A stretch of DNA of 64,000 nt from contig CAJXJW010000002.1 of assembly GCA_913055625.1 (NCBI GenBank), positions 536,084-600,083 on the forward strand, written 5' to 3'. Each line of letters opens with the position of its first letter. The first letter of the stretch is position 1. Source of the stretch: an uncultured Pseudomonadota bacterium. GTDB taxonomy: Bacteria > Pseudomonadota > Gammaproteobacteria > Steroidobacterales > Woeseiaceae. Of the stretch, positions 63,115 to 64,000 are shown piece by piece. Position numbers and translations under genes: made by a program. The notes beneath the pieces were generated by a model. The model was not told where the DNA came from. It searched no databases and saw only the letters and a program-made list of their open reading frames with translations.

Positions 63115-63603
63115 CTATGTGATCGCTTCTAACTTCTCCCAGTAGTCAATTTCTGGAACCCCTTCCATCATGAAGCCGACCATTTCCACGTAGTCGCGAT
63201 TAAAGAATGGGCTGCACAGTTTCCAAAGCTCCCGCGCTCTTTTCGTACCAAGCAAAAAGTAGATTACGTCGCGATAGCTTAACCATGTATCTTCGTCCAG
63301 AGCACCGCTTCTGTACTGCAGCCACTCATGCTCCCTGGCTCGCATTTGACCTATCAACCAGAAATTGAGCTTTGTTTTCTCGGTAAAGCTGGGTGTTTCG
63401 ACCTGAAAGAACAATCGACCTAGCTCCGGATGCTCGACAAACTTGTATACGCCATCTTGATCGTTAGTAACTTGCGCCTGCCTCGACTCGGACCGCAGCA
63501 ACTCTGTACCCTGACGTACCTGCACGGACAGATAGATCAATGTCACGACGACAACGATGACTCCGATGATTTCGGCAAGGTATGCGCCTTGTTCAAGCGT
63601 CAT
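63115..63603 (-). CDS. Hypothetical single-span membrane protein (cassette gene 5)
   Basis: 162 residues. One N-terminal helix (EIIGVIVVVVTLIYLSVQV) and then RQGTELLRSESRQAQ and a helical, aromatic-rich soluble domain. This layout is common among uncharacterised marine proteobacterial proteins, as I remember them; function unknown. ATG at 63603 has GAGGAACGAAA upstream, better than the ORF's first start 8 codons earlier. Between repeat copies D (3') and E (5'). Confidence 0.65.
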   Translation of the reverse strand: MTLEQGAYLAEIIGVIVVVVTLIYLSVQVRQGTELLRSESRQAQVTNDQDGVYKFVEHPELGRLFFQVETPSFTEKTKLNFWLIGQMRAREHEWLQYRSGALDEDTWLSYRDVIYFLLGTKRARELWKLCSPFFNRDYVEMVGFMMEGVPEIDYWEKLEAIT

Positions 63604-63669
63604 TTTCGTTCCTCTATGATCGTCCACTATATAGCAGGATACTAGTTCATTCGCGGGATGCTTGAATGG

Positions 63670-63737
63670 CTGCTGTGGGTCAGTAGCAGAAGTCTATCTC
63701 AACTCAAAAGCAGACGGTCGAGCGGCTGCTTTGCCGG
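63670..63737 (-). repeat. Cassette repeat copy E (divergent)
   Basis: Begins CTGCTGTGGGTCAGTAGCAG, then AGTCTATCTCAACTC, and ends CGGCTGCTTTGCCGG. The GGGTCAGTAGC block and TATCTCA keep the family pattern, but the last third has drifted. It marks the right border of the array as seen here; GC-rich sequence resumes just after it. Confidence 0.5.
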
Positions 63738-63834
63738 GGGAAGCGGTCACGGCTCCGGCCACCGGCCACCGGCCGTCGCGCCGGTTGGCTCACCAATGAA
63801 TTTTCGTGGCCTGTCCCGGCCGTCCGCAGCCCAG

Positions 63835-64000
63835 CTAATGCAAATACTCGGGCGGTGGCGGCTCGTTCACCAGTTTTTCCACCGCGTTCAATAATCCGCC
63901 ACGTGGCGGATGGCCGAAGTGCTCGACGCGTCGCTCGCCGAGATCCTCGTCCACCATATCGCGGGCGTAGTAGCCGCACTCGGGCACGGCGATGCCGTCC
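63835..64000 (-). CDS. C-terminal end of an unrecognised protein
   Basis: An open frame enters from the right edge and ends with TAG at 63835-63837; it has no start in the window. About 54 residues are visible, including CGYYARDMVDEDLGERRVEHFGH in two blocks and the tail NEPPPPEYLH. The GC-rich codon pattern is like the core genes, unlike the cassettes. I cannot assign a family. Confidence 0.5.
   Translation of the reverse strand, partial: DGIAVPECGYYARDMVDEDLGERRVEHFGHPPRGGLLNAVEKLVNEPPPPEYLH

Noticed and set aside
61189..63737. CRISPR array
   Set aside because: Repeats are ~67 bp, diverged, spaced 300-500 bp and separated by open reading frames, unlike short regular spacers.
61189..63737. 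Firm call as an integron (attC sites)
   Set aside because: Layout fits, but I could not find the GTTRRRY/RYYYAAC core in the copies and no integrase is in the window; kept as a finding, not an annotation.

Overview
The window is a GC-rich chromosomal segment that most resembles a free-living, TonB-rich gammaproteobacterium (inference from lipoproteins with lipoboxes, two TonB receptors, PuuD-type urate oxidation, a HutC-controlled hut operon and a REP-associated tyrosine transposase). I saw no rRNA, tRNA or CRISPR array. Almost the whole window is devoted to taking nucleic acid components and histidine apart.

Region 1 (1-25 kb) is a nucleoside and nucleic-acid scavenging district. A minus-strand trio (MTA/SAH-deaminase-like lipoprotein, thioesterase, second amidohydrolase lipoprotein) is divergent from a plus-strand operon of PhyH dioxygenase, thymidine phosphorylase, NupC nucleoside permease, nucleoside hydrolase and ribokinase. 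Cytidine deaminase and an e(P4)-like acid phosphatase lie on the minus strand, divergent from a 5'-nucleotidase. Two large TonB-dependent receptors, a lipoprotein endonuclease/exonuclease/phosphatase-family enzyme and a beta-propeller lipoprotein follow. Then come SDR, deoD, deoC and two ALDH genes that look like a split ALDH16, with an adenosine kinase pointing the other way. A plausible flow is extracellular nucleic acid -> nucleotides -> nucleosides (surface and periplasm) -> import -> bases plus (deoxy)ribose phosphate -> acetate and central metabolism.

Region 2 (25-31.4 kb) holds a DUF4956 membrane protein, an alpha/beta-hydrolase-like protein whose nucleophile is missing, a CotH-like protein, and a metallophosphoesterase fused to a degenerate kinase-like domain. 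A RAYT transposon sits between the last gene and an exported RidA, bracketed by a 20-bp duplication that includes both genes' stop codons.

Region 3 (31.4-45 kb) has a Tat-exported GMC dehydrogenase pair and then nine tightly coupled genes covering hypoxanthine/xanthine -> urate -> allantoin -> glyoxylate plus urea (uraH, xdhABC, puuD, puuE, uraD, alc, allA). Two head-to-head paralogous purine-type phosphoribosyltransferases and a LOG-family phosphoribohydrolase follow.

Region 4 (45-53.6 kb) is more ordinary: DUF1232 protein, hypothetical, diguanylate cyclase, solo Lrp RAM domain, NTP/NDP-exchange-type carrier, thiolase, nitroreductase, lipoprotein and Bcr/CflA transporter. Region 5 (53.6-61.1 kb) is a complete hut system of the HutF/HutG type, with a TGTA-N2-TACA operator in the hutI/hutF promoter gap.

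Region 6 (61.1-63.8 kb) changes character: it is visibly AT-richer and contains five small unrelated minus-strand ORFs. Each has at its 3' end a copy of a ~67-bp imperfectly palindromic repeat. This is gene-cassette architecture, but I could not find the canonical integron attC core. It is the strongest candidate in the window for an undescribed element.
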